Source of the DNA: CANHEE01 sp049316985
GTDB lineage: Bacteria; Bacteroidota; Bacteroidia; Chitinophagales; Saprospiraceae
Assembly: GCA_049316985.1 (NCBI GenBank)
Contig: JBMOJB010000005.1
Span: 3,901 to 67,900 of the forward strand
Direction of reading: 5' to 3'
Length of the DNA: 64,000 bases
Shown here: piece by piece, positions 17,031-25,684 of the stretch
How positions within the stretch are numbered: position 1 is the stretch's first letter
How the letters are laid out: the number at the start of each line of letters is the position of its first letter
Made by a program: the position numbers and the translations under genes
Notes under the pieces: generated by a model
The model's database searches: none
Told to the model about the DNA's origin: nothing
The model's input: the letters and a program-made list of their open reading frames with translations, nothing else

Positions 17031-20000
17031 ATGCGCCTAAAATCATTAGAAATAAAAGGTTTTAAATCTTTCGCGGAAGAAACTGTCATCAATTTCAGCG
17101 AAGATGTAATTGGAGTGGTTGGTCCCAACGGATCAGGCAAAAGCAATGTCGTAGATGCAATTCGGTGGGTTCTGGGTGAGCAAAGAAGCAAAGAACTCCG
17201 CCTTGATAAAATGTTAAGTGTAATTTTTAATGGTACAAAAACCAGAAAGGAGGGCAGCAATGCCCAGGTAACGCTGACGTTCGAAAATACAAAAAACATT
17301 CTTCCAACAGAATACCATACGGTCAGTATCACAAGAATACTCTATAGAAGTGGTGAAAGTGAATACCGGCTCAATGGAGTTACCTGCAGATTAAAAGACA
17401 TTACCACACTTTTACTTGACACGGGAATTGGCTCTAATAGCTATGCCATTATAGCCTTAGGTATGGTAGATGACATCCTGGAAAACAAGGAAAATGCTCG
17501 TCGTAGAATGTTCGAACAAGCTGCCGGTATTTCAAAATACAAAGCAAGAAAGCATGAGACAATGCAAAAACTCGATGCTACTTCCCAGGACCTCGAAAGA
17601 GTGCAAGATCTCTTGTTTGAAATTGAAAAAAATCTGGATAGTCTTGAAAAACAGGCAAAAAGAACTCAGAAATTTTTTGACCTTAGAGAAAAATACAAGG
17701 AACTCAGCATTGCCTTGGCTGTCATTAGAGTCAATTCCTACAAGGCCTCTTACAAAGAGATTAGTGCCCAGATTGAAAGAGAAGAAGATCAATACCGACA
17801 GATTCAGACATCGATTGTTTTGGCTGAAGCAGCTTTGGAAAAAGAAAAAGCTGCACACGTTGACAAAGAAAAAAACCTCTCAGAGAAGCAAAGAGAACTA
17901 AATTCTCTCGTCGGAATGATCCGTGGAAAAGAGAATGATAAGCGAATGCTCGAACAAAAAACAGAATTTGTCCTTCAAAACAAAAAGACACTTTCTGAAC
18001 AAATGAGCTCAATAAATGCGCGACTTCAACAGATAGAAACGGAAATCGAAAGGTACAGTACAGAACTTAACGGTGAAAAAAGAATTGAGGCCAAACTGGA
18101 AGAAGTTCTCGAAATAGCAGAAAATAAGCTAAAAGATATTCGTCAGAATCACGGTTCAATGAAGTCTGAAATAGATCAAAAACTGAACCTTCAACAAAAT
18201 CTGGAGCGCGAGGTAACTGAATTCGACAAAAGGAAAGCAATCAACTTAAATCAAATCGACAACCTTTCAAAGGATGTCGAACGACGCATTGCAGATGTTC
18301 AGCAGCGCCGTCTGGAAACTGAAAATGTGAAAATTATTCTCCGGGAAGTCGAAACAAAAGAATTAAAAATCAGCGCGCATATTCAGGATTTGGAAACTAA
18401 AGAAAATACGCGAAAAACTGATGTAGAGAAAGCAGAACGACTTCTGGATGAAAAAAGCAAACAACTATCCGAAGCCAATAGAAAACTTGACTCTAAAAAA
18501 AATGAATTTAAACTTACCAAATCTATGGTAGAAAGCCTGGAAGGCTTTCCTGAAAGTATTAAATTCCTGCAATCTAATAAAGATTGGAAATTTCCCCTAC
18601 TTTCTGACCTGTTCTATGTAAAGGAAAATTATCGCGCTGCTATAGAGAACTATCTCGAACCTTATTTGAACTACTATGTTGTTGACACTTATGATGACGC
18701 GCTAAAAGCAATCAGACTATTATCAAATACCCAAAAAGGCAAAGCAAATTTTTTCATTCTGGAAGCATTTTCGAATTATCAGCCTGTACTCGAACTCGTT
18801 GGTAGTGCTGAAATAGCAAGCAATTTTATCGAAGTTGAAGCCAAATATAGGGTTCTGACTGCATTTTTGATGGAAAATGTGTTCGTATCCGATACTGTAG
18901 GCATCGGCTTGTCCGCTGCGTTGGATAAAAATATTACTTTAATTGATCAAAGTGGTGCCTTTATGAAACGCCGGTTTAGCATTTCCGGTGGTTCAGTAGG
19001 TTTGTTCGAAGGAAAGAAAATTGGCCGCAAAAAAAATCTTGAAATACTGGAAAAACTGATCAAAGAAGGTGAAGAGGATTCAGCAAAATTTTCAGCTGAA
19101 CTCGTCCAGACAAAAGCTTATCTTCAAGAACTAAAAGCCGGCAATTTTACACAGGAAATTCAGAGTCAGTACCATATACTCAATAAAAATTCACAGGAAA
19201 AACTAGGGCTACAACTTAAACTCGATAACGTAGATAATTATGCCAAAGAAAATGAAGAGAAAAATGCCGGCTCTCGTCAACAAATAGAATCCATAATTGC
19301 TCACAATCTGGAACTAGATGCTAAGCTTTCAGATTTGAGAGGAAAACTGGAGCAGTTGAAAAATCAGGTAACAGACAGCGGCGATACCTATCGTTTACTT
19401 GCCGATGAACTTAGTGCTACTTCACAAGCTTTTAATGAAGCCAACATTAACTTCATTCGACAACAAAACAAAGTTAACACACTACAGCAAGAGCTTAATT
19501 TTCGAAACAATCAATCTAACGACAGCAAATTGCAGCTGCAAAGAAATGAAAGTGATTTAAAAAATTCTGAAATCCAATTGCTTGAAAATCAAGAGCAAAT
19601 GGATATTTTTACTCGAAATTTGAAAGATGCCTATATCCAAAGAAAATCCTTTGAAGCGGATTTGAGTCAAGCTGAGCAGACTTATTACCAAGCAAGAACC
19701 GCAATAAATGAACTTGATGAAAGTGTACGAAAATTAAGCAAGAGGCAGTCTGAATTACAATCATTAATAAACAACCTCAAAGACAAATTCAACGACATTA
19801 AAATAAAATTGTCTGCCATTGGTGAACGACTACAGGTAGAATTTAACATTGGTATTAATGATGTTATCAACCAAGAACCCGATGACCAATACAATCCGGC
19901 ACAATTGGAAGAAGATGTCACGAAAATGAAACGACAGCTCGACACTTTCGGAGAAATCAATCCGATGGCGGTAGAAGCATATAATGAAATAAAGGAGAGG

Positions 20001-20582
20001 CATGACACTATTGCGGCGCAAAGAGATGATATTCTTGCAGCAAAGGACTCCCTAATGGAAACCATCAAAGAAATCGAAGAAACTGCGACCGAACAATTCC
20101 GGATTTCTTTTGATCAGATCCGAACCAATTTTATCGAAATTTTCAGGACCCTTTTCACTGAAGACGATTCTTGTGATCTCACCCTCGAAAATCCGGATAA
20201 TCCTTTGGAAAGTCCCATCAATATCATTGCAAAACCAAAAGGGAAACGTCCGCAAAGTATTGCCCAACTTTCCGGTGGCGAAAAGACGCTTACTGCGACT
20301 GCACTGCTCTTTGCCCTTTACCTGCTCAAACCTGCCCCTTTCTGTATTTTTGATGAGGTTGATGCTCCATTAGATGATGCCAACATTGAAAAATTCAATA
20401 AAATAATAAAGAAATTCTCAACTGAATCTCAGTTTATTATTGTTACACATAATAAAGCTACTATGGCCGCTGTTGATGTGATTTATGGTGTCTATATGCC
20501 TGAACAAGGTGTATCCGCAGTAACTCCGGTAGATTTTAGAAGTCTTGACGACAATAGAGGATATGTAAACGCGGTAGGATAA
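17031..20582 (+). CDS. smc: Chromosome segregation protein SMC
   Basis: 1183 residues, full length for bacterial SMC. The N-terminal ATPase half has Walker A GPNGSGKSN (31-39) after MRLKSLEIKGFKSF. Long coiled coils flank a hinge at about 500-660 (AIENYLEPYLNYYVVD, GGSVGLFEGKKIGRKKN). The C-terminal half carries the signature LSGGEKTLTATALLFA (near 1079) and Walker B FCIFDEVDAPLDDAN (near 1105). SMC organises and condenses the chromosome with ScpA and ScpB, which are not in this window. ATG 17031 starts the family-conserved sequence; a TTG at 17022 would add three residues. The gene stands alone between a -7 box and a strong terminator. Confidence 0.97.
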   Translation: MRLKSLEIKGFKSFAEETVINFSEDVIGVVGPNGSGKSNVVDAIRWVLGEQRSKELRLDKMLSVIFNGTKTRKEGSNAQVTLTFENTKNILPTEYHTVSITRILYRSGESEYRLNGVTCRLKDITTLLLDTGIGSNSYAIIALGMVDDILENKENARRRMFEQAAGISKYKARKHETMQKLDATSQDLERVQDLLFEIEKNLDSLEKQAKRTQKFFDLREKYKELSIALAVIRVNSYKASYKEISAQIEREEDQYRQIQTSIVLAEAALEKEKAAHVDKEKNLSEKQRELNSLVGMIRGKENDKRMLEQKTEFVLQNKKTLSEQMSSINARLQQIETEIERYSTELNGEKRIEAKLEEVLEIAENKLKDIRQNHGSMKSEIDQKLNLQQNLEREVTEFDKRKAINLNQIDNLSKDVERRIADVQQRRLETENVKIILREVETKELKISAHIQDLETKENTRKTDVEKAERLLDEKSKQLSEANRKLDSKKNEFKLTKSMVESLEGFPESIKFLQSNKDWKFPLLSDLFYVKENYRAAIENYLEPYLNYYVVDTYDDALKAIRLLSNTQKGKANFFILEAFSNYQPVLELVGSAEIASNFIEVEAKYRVLTAFLMENVFVSDTVGIGLSAALDKNITLIDQSGAFMKRRFSISGGSVGLFEGKKIGRKKNLEILEKLIKEGEEDSAKFSAELVQTKAYLQELKAGNFTQEIQSQYHILNKNSQEKLGLQLKLDNVDNYAKENEEKNAGSRQQIESIIAHNLELDAKLSDLRGKLEQLKNQVTDSGDTYRLLADELSATSQAFNEANINFIRQQNKVNTLQQELNFRNNQSNDSKLQLQRNESDLKNSEIQLLENQEQMDIFTRNLKDAYIQRKSFEADLSQAEQTYYQARTAINELDESVRKLSKRQSELQSLINNLKDKFNDIKIKLSAIGERLQVEFNIGINDVINQEPDDQYNPAQLEEDVTKMKRQLDTFGEINPMAVEAYNEIKERHDTIAAQRDDILAAKDSLMETIKEIEETATEQFRISFDQIRTNFIEIFRTLFTEDDSCDLTLENPDNPLESPINIIAKPKGKRPQSIAQLSGGEKTLTATALLFALYLLKPAPFCIFDEVDAPLDDANIEKFNKIIKKFSTESQFIIVTHNKATMAAVDVIYGVYMPEQGVSAVTPVDFRSLDDNRGYVNAVG

Positions 20583-20619
20583 AAAAACCGCCACTTTAAA
20601 AATCTAAGGTAGCGGTTTA
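20583..20619 (+). terminator. Terminator between smc and the aconitase gene
   Basis: AAACCGCCACTTTA pairs with TAAGGTAGCGGTTT: 14 positions with one mismatch and one G-T pair, loop of about six bases. It is preceded by A and followed by TTAAC; it probably serves both convergent genes. Confidence 0.75.
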
Positions 20620-20644
20620 ACATTATTTTTGTACAGAAAAAGCC

Positions 20645-22918
20645 TTAAGCTGTTACACCCAAATCTTTTCTAATTTTATTCAAAGCCGAACCGGAGCGAA
20701 TCCATTCAATTTGTTGCTGATTATAGGTGTGCCTGACTTCAAAGTTTTCTGAAGTGCCATCTGCATGATGTAAAGCAATTTGAAGATTTTTGCCGGGAGC
20801 CATTTCATCGAAGCCAACGATATCAATTAAATCATCTTGTCTTACTTTATCGTAATCAGCATTATTTACAAAAGTTAAGGCCAGCATTCCTTGTTTTTTA
20901 AGATTCGTCTCATGAATGCGTGCAAACGATTTTACAACGACAGCCTTCACACCTAGAAACCGCGGTTCCATCGCGGCATGTTCACGACTGCTTCCTTCAC
21001 CATAATTCTCTTCTCCAAATACAATAGAACCAATTCCGGCAGACTGGTATTTCTTTGCACTATCCGGCACTTTATGAAAATTATTATCTAATGCATTCCA
21101 AACCGTGTTGGTTTGCTCCGTATAAGCATTCACAGCTCCAATTAGACAATTCTCTGAAATATTTTGAAGATGCCCACGATATTCCAGCCAAGGTCCGGCC
21201 ATAGAAATATGATCTGTAGTACATTTACCTTTTGCTTTGATCAACAAACGCATACCTTTTACTTCGTTTGCGTTAATGGGAACAAAAGGTTTTAACAATT
21301 GTAATCTGCGGCTGGTTTCCGAAACGCTTATGATTACTTTGCTGCCATCTTCGGCAGGAGCAACGTACCCTGCATCCTCTACAGCAAATCCGTGTGGAGG
21401 CAACTCAAATCCTGTAGGAGGATCCAGCATAACTTCTTCGCCATTCTCGTTAATTAATTTATCCGTAATCGGATTAAAGGTCAGGTCACCGGCAATAGCG
21501 AGTGCTGTTGTAATTTCGGGTGAAGCCACAAAAGCCATTGTATTTGGATTACCATCCGCACGCTTTGCAAAATTCCTGTTGAACGAATGTACAATTGTAT
21601 TGCGTTCTTGCTTTTCCGCACCTACACGCGCCCACATTCCAATACATGGACCACAGGCGTTCGAGAAAACGGTAGCTCCAATTTTGTCGAATGTTTCCAA
21701 TAATCCATCGCGCTCGATGGTAAAACGGATTTGTTCAGAACCCGGTGTGATTTTGAATTCAGCTTTGGTTTTTAGATGTTTGTCGGCAACTTGCTTGGCA
21801 AGGCTGGCTGCCCGACTAATATCTTCATAAGAAGAGTTGGTACATGATCCTATTAGTCCGATTTCAACTTTCGTTGGCCAGTTGTTGGCTGCGGCAGCTT
21901 CTTTCATTTTTGAAATCGGCGTAGCTAGATCGGGTGTGAAAGGCCCATTTAAATGTGGCTCAAGTTCCGATAGGTTGATTTCTATTACCTGATCAAAATA
22001 TTTTTCAGGGTTTGCATAACATTCAGCATCGCCGGTAAGATAAGATGCAACTCCATCTGCAAGCTCGGCAACATCTTCGCGACCGGTTGCTCGCAGATAT
22101 CTACTCATACTCTCATCATATCCAAAAGTAGAGGTTGTTGCTCCAATTTCGGCTCCCATGTTGCAAATCGTTCCTTTACCGGTACAACTCATTGAAGTTG
22201 CGCCTTCACCAAAATACTCTACAATTGCTCCGGTTCCACCTTTAACGGTTAATATTCCGGCGACTTTTAAGATTACATCTTTTGGTGCCGTCCATCCATT
22301 TAGTTTTCCGGTCAGCTTAACTCCAATCAATTTCGGCATTTTTAATTCCCAAGCCATTCCAACCATTACGTCCACAGCATCAGCTCCGCCTACGCCAATT
22401 GCAACCATACCCAATCCTCCTGCATTCACCGTATGCGAATCTGTACCGACCATCATTCCGCCCGGAAAAGCATAATTTTCTAAGACAATCTGATGTATAA
22501 TTCCCGCTCCGGGTTTCCAAAAACCAATTCCATATTTATTGGATATCGACTGCAAGAAATCAAAAACCTCGTTGCTTTCTGATTTAGCACGGCTAAGGTC
22601 ATCTCCCGCACCGTCTCTTGCCTGAATCAAGTGGTCACAATGTACTGTGGAAGGAACAGCCACTTGTTTGCGTCCACACATATCAAATTGCAACAATGCC
22701 ATTTGAGCGGTAGCATCCTGCATAGCTACTCTGTCAGGAGCAAAAAACACATAGTCCTTGCCGCGACCATAATCGGAGAGCGGAGAATCATGATGAAGGT
22801 GAGCAAATAAAATCTTTTCAGCAAGTGTCAATGGGCGCCCCATTTTCGCTTTAGCTGCGTCTACTTTGGAAGGAAGGCTCTCGTAAAAGCCCGTGACCAT
22901 TTGAATATCGAATGCCAT
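20645..22918 (-). CDS. Aconitate hydratase (mitochondrial-type)
   Basis: 757 residues, the length and sequence of mitochondrial-type aconitase rather than AcnB or the 890-residue AcnA. It interconverts citrate and isocitrate in the TCA cycle using a 4Fe-4S cluster held by Cys359 (IGSCTNSSYED), Cys422 and Cys425 (NACGPCIGMW). GTDSHTVNAGGLG, the swivel-domain sequences GEENYGEGSSREHAA and VKSFARIHETNLKKQG are all intact. It is a single gene, convergent with smc and separated from the upstream acetyltransferase by 40 bases on the same strand, so cotranscription with that gene is possible. Confidence 0.96.
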   Translation of the reverse strand: MAFDIQMVTGFYESLPSKVDAAKAKMGRPLTLAEKILFAHLHHDSPLSDYGRGKDYVFFAPDRVAMQDATAQMALLQFDMCGRKQVAVPSTVHCDHLIQARDGAGDDLSRAKSESNEVFDFLQSISNKYGIGFWKPGAGIIHQIVLENYAFPGGMMVGTDSHTVNAGGLGMVAIGVGGADAVDVMVGMAWELKMPKLIGVKLTGKLNGWTAPKDVILKVAGILTVKGGTGAIVEYFGEGATSMSCTGKGTICNMGAEIGATTSTFGYDESMSRYLRATGREDVAELADGVASYLTGDAECYANPEKYFDQVIEINLSELEPHLNGPFTPDLATPISKMKEAAAANNWPTKVEIGLIGSCTNSSYEDISRAASLAKQVADKHLKTKAEFKITPGSEQIRFTIERDGLLETFDKIGATVFSNACGPCIGMWARVGAEKQERNTIVHSFNRNFAKRADGNPNTMAFVASPEITTALAIAGDLTFNPITDKLINENGEEVMLDPPTGFELPPHGFAVEDAGYVAPAEDGSKVIISVSETSRRLQLLKPFVPINANEVKGMRLLIKAKGKCTTDHISMAGPWLEYRGHLQNISENCLIGAVNAYTEQTNTVWNALDNNFHKVPDSAKKYQSAGIGSIVFGEENYGEGSSREHAAMEPRFLGVKAVVVKSFARIHETNLKKQGMLALTFVNNADYDKVRQDDLIDIVGFDEMAPGKNLQIALHHADGTSENFEVRHTYNQQQIEWIRSGSALNKIRKDLGVTA

Positions 22919-22958
22919 ATTATGTAATAATTATTTAATTTCGTAGTATGTTCAATTT

Positions 22959-23555
22959 CTAATTGTTTACTTCTGGGCGTTGCGCTTTATTGATTTTTTC
23001 AACTAAATTTTCTCTTCCGTCAGCTTCCCACTCCGATTTCAAAATCGAAAAAACATGAGTATCTTTTCTTTCTCCCAATGAAGATTGAATGTGAGACCTC
23101 AAAACACCCTCCAACTTTGCTCCGATTTTTTGAATTGCCTTTTGTGACCTTACATTCAAATGATTAGCAATCAGTTCTACTCGTTGTATCGCCATTTCAG
23201 TAAAAGCGTGTTCCAGCATCAAATACTTCACTTCAAGGTTGTATCCACGCCCCCAAACTTCAGTGATGTACCAAGTATATCCGATTGCCAAACGTCGATG
23301 CTGAGTGGAGTAATCATAGAAACGGGTGCACCCGATAATAGCTTGATCTGAATTTCTTATAACTACAAAAACGATATGTTCGCCCTTTTCATGCAACTTA
23401 AATCCTGTTTCCCACCAGCTTTCGAAATGTTCACCAAAAGCTTTGTTTGAAGCAAATGCAAAAATCTCTTCATTATTAGCAGCGTTTTGAAGTTCATGCT
23501 GATAAGAAGAATCTAAAGGAATGAGTGAAATATATTGTCCGATTAGTGCTTTCAT
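22959..23555 (-). CDS. GNAT family N-acetyltransferase (RimJ/RimL-like)
   Basis: 198 residues. GNAT fold of the RimJ/RimL type that transfers acetyl from acetyl-CoA to an amino group: an N-terminal LIPLDSSYQHEL strand, GYTWYITEVWGRGYNLEVKYLML (acetyl-CoA pyrophosphate loop region WGRGYN), and IANHLNVRSQKAIQKIGAKLEGVLR, the typical C-terminal helix. The acceptor is unknown; members acetylate ribosomal proteins, small amines or antibiotics. It has a well-formed promoter upstream and precedes the aconitase gene. Confidence 0.88.
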   Translation of the reverse strand: MKALIGQYISLIPLDSSYQHELQNAANNEEIFAFASNKAFGEHFESWWETGFKLHEKGEHIVFVVIRNSDQAIIGCTRFYDYSTQHRRLAIGYTWYITEVWGRGYNLEVKYLMLEHAFTEMAIQRVELIANHLNVRSQKAIQKIGAKLEGVLRSHIQSSLGERKDTHVFSILKSEWEADGRENLVEKINKAQRPEVNN

Positions 23556-23571
23556 AGATGCAAACGTTTTG

Positions 23572-23601
23572 CAAAAATATACTTTTTACTTGCAATAACA
23601 A
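23572..23601 (-). promoter_or_regulatory. Bacteroidota promoter for the acetyltransferase gene
   Basis: On the minus strand TTG (23599-23601), 19 bases, then TATTTTTG (23572-23579), 17 bases before the ATG. Both elements and the spacing fit the -33/-7 consensus. The remaining intergenic stretch 23602-23857 is very AT-rich with no further element I can name. Confidence 0.6.
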
Positions 23602-23857
23602 TAATAAAAAAATCTCTCGTCCTGACTTCGATACAGTTGTCATCTAAAGCCAAAAATTTACCAATATTGTTTTCTATTAATCAGCATTTCCAAATTAAAT
23701 TTCAATGCAAAATTACACTCAAAAATAAATTAAAATTATTAACTGAAAATTAAATAATCCTACTCGTCGAGAATTTTAATGTGTTTGCGCTTTTTTCAGA
23801 TATAAGTACAGGTTATCAATAAAATTAACTATACATTTAACCTATAAACAGAATTAT

Positions 23858-25627
23858 ATGCGCAATTTTTTACTACTTCTTTTGCCGATTTTCGCTCTCT
23901 GCAGTTGCGGCAATCAAAAAAAACAAAACGATAGAGCTAAGGCGAATATCAACGATATTGCCGAAAATTACTATGAAGAAAGGCTTAGTCTTTATCCGTT
24001 TGAAGCCGCTTCCGCGGGTGATATGCGTTTCAATGACCAATTTCCAATTGACATCTCCGATGGGTATCGAGCCAAACTAAAGACCTTTTATGAAAAGTAT
24101 AAGAGTCAATTGGAGGCAATTCCTTCTTCAGACCTGCCAAGCAAAGATAAAACAAGCTACGATTTACTAAAATGGGAATGTGATATAGCTTTGGAAGAAT
24201 TAGCACTGCCTTTGAACCTTATGCCAATCAATCAATTTGATGCCAAACACCTGAATTTGCCCCTATTAGGTTCGGGTTCTTCCACGCAGCCGTTCAAGAC
24301 AGTGAAGGACTACGACAACTGGATCAAACGGGCTTCCATTTTTCCCATGTGGGCTGATACAGCAATCCAGAATATGAAAAGAGGAATAGCGGAAGGAATT
24401 GTTCTACCTAAGGCATTGGCTGTCAAAGTGCTCCCTCAATTAAAAAGCGTCATTTTGCCTGCGGAAAAAAGTATTTTCTGGAATCCGGTTAAGGAATTCC
24501 CTTCGGAAATCGAAAAACCAGAACAAATCAGATTAAGACAAGCATTTAAAAATTTAATTGAAAAGGAAATCAATCCTGCTTATCAGCGTCTTTCCGTTTT
24601 CTTTGAAAAAGATTACATTCCTAATTGCCGGGAATCTTCTGGAATTGGTGATATCCCTCAAGGAATGGAAATATATAATCACTTTGTAAAACTTTGGACT
24701 ACTTCAGCCATCTCGCCGGATGAGATTTTCGAACTTGGGCAAAAAGAGGTACAACGAATCAAAGAGGAAATGGAAAAAGTGAAGACGGAAGTTGGATTTA
24801 AAGGTGACATAAAATCATTTTTTGAGCATGTAAATCATTTACCGGCACTACATCCCTACACAAAAGATCAACAGGCAATCGACGCATTTCATACCATACA
24901 CCATAAAATGCAGCCACAACTGATAAAATTGTTTGACCTGACTCCTAAAACTGCTTTTGAAATCCGTCAAACGGAGTCATTCAGAGAAGCTTCGGGCAGT
25001 GCTGAATACCAGCCGGGAGCTCCCGACGGAAGCAGGCCCGGTATTTTCTATTGTCCGGTTTTAGATCCAAAAAACTACAATGTGTTTCAGGATGAAGCAT
25101 TGTTTTTACATGAAGCAATTCCCGGACACCATTACCAATGCAGTCTTCAGGCAGAAAATACGGATCTTCCCAGGTTTCGCCGCTTCCTTTGGTATGGCGC
25201 ATACGGTGAAGGCTGGGCACTTTATACCGAGTCACTTGGAAAAGAGCTTGGTTTATATACCGATCCATATCAATATTTTGGCAAACTTGGAATGGAAATG
25301 CACCGTGCAATCCGTTTGGTAGTAGATGTAGGAATACATTACAAAGGGTGGACCCGAGAACAAGCAATCGCATTTTCTTTGGAAAACGAAGCGGAAACTG
25401 AAGAAAATACAATTGCAGAAATAGAAAGATATATGGCAGTACCGGGACAAGCGCTTTCTTATAAAGTAGGACAATTAAAAATTGTTGAACTAAGGCAAAA
25501 GTCAGAAAAAGACCTGGGGTTGAAATTTGACATAAGGAAATTTCACAATGAGACACTAAAGCATGGTTGCCTTACGCTTGGAATTTATGAAAAATACATC
25601 AATGACTGGATTTCAGCCACTAAATAA
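23858..25627 (+). CDS. DUF885 family lipoprotein (putative metallopeptidase)
   Basis: 589 residues. The N-terminus has a lipobox (LCSC, Cys17), so it is a lipoprotein in the inner or outer membrane. The body matches DUF885: an alpha-helical protein with an HEAIPGHHYQ motif near residue 418 (HExxPGH), which resembles zinc-metallopeptidase sites, plus GEGWALYTESLGKELG and the C-terminal MAVPGQALSYKVGQ, EIxLRQK-like block. Peptidase activity is an inference from the motif and fold; characterised DUF885 members are few. It ends at a shared bidirectional terminator facing the RND exporter gene. A single-gene unit. Confidence 0.87.
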   Translation: MRNFLLLLLPIFALCSCGNQKKQNDRAKANINDIAENYYEERLSLYPFEAASAGDMRFNDQFPIDISDGYRAKLKTFYEKYKSQLEAIPSSDLPSKDKTSYDLLKWECDIALEELALPLNLMPINQFDAKHLNLPLLGSGSSTQPFKTVKDYDNWIKRASIFPMWADTAIQNMKRGIAEGIVLPKALAVKVLPQLKSVILPAEKSIFWNPVKEFPSEIEKPEQIRLRQAFKNLIEKEINPAYQRLSVFFEKDYIPNCRESSGIGDIPQGMEIYNHFVKLWTTSAISPDEIFELGQKEVQRIKEEMEKVKTEVGFKGDIKSFFEHVNHLPALHPYTKDQQAIDAFHTIHHKMQPQLIKLFDLTPKTAFEIRQTESFREASGSAEYQPGAPDGSRPGIFYCPVLDPKNYNVFQDEALFLHEAIPGHHYQCSLQAENTDLPRFRRFLWYGAYGEGWALYTESLGKELGLYTDPYQYFGKLGMEMHRAIRLVVDVGIHYKGWTREQAIAFSLENEAETEENTIAEIERYMAVPGQALSYKVGQLKIVELRQKSEKDLGLKFDIRKFHNETLKHGCLTLGIYEKYINDWISATK

Positions 25628-25646
25628 ATTCTAATTACATCATAAA

Positions 25647-25682
25647 TAATGCCTGCCATTCAAACCAGAATAGCAGGCATTA
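25647..25682. terminator. Bidirectional terminator between DUF885 and exporter genes
   Basis: TAATGCCTGCCATT / AATAGCAGGCATTA: 14 positions with one mismatch, 8-base loop. It overlaps neither coding region; the convergent exporter stop begins at 25685. Confidence 0.8.
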
Positions 25683-25684
25683 TA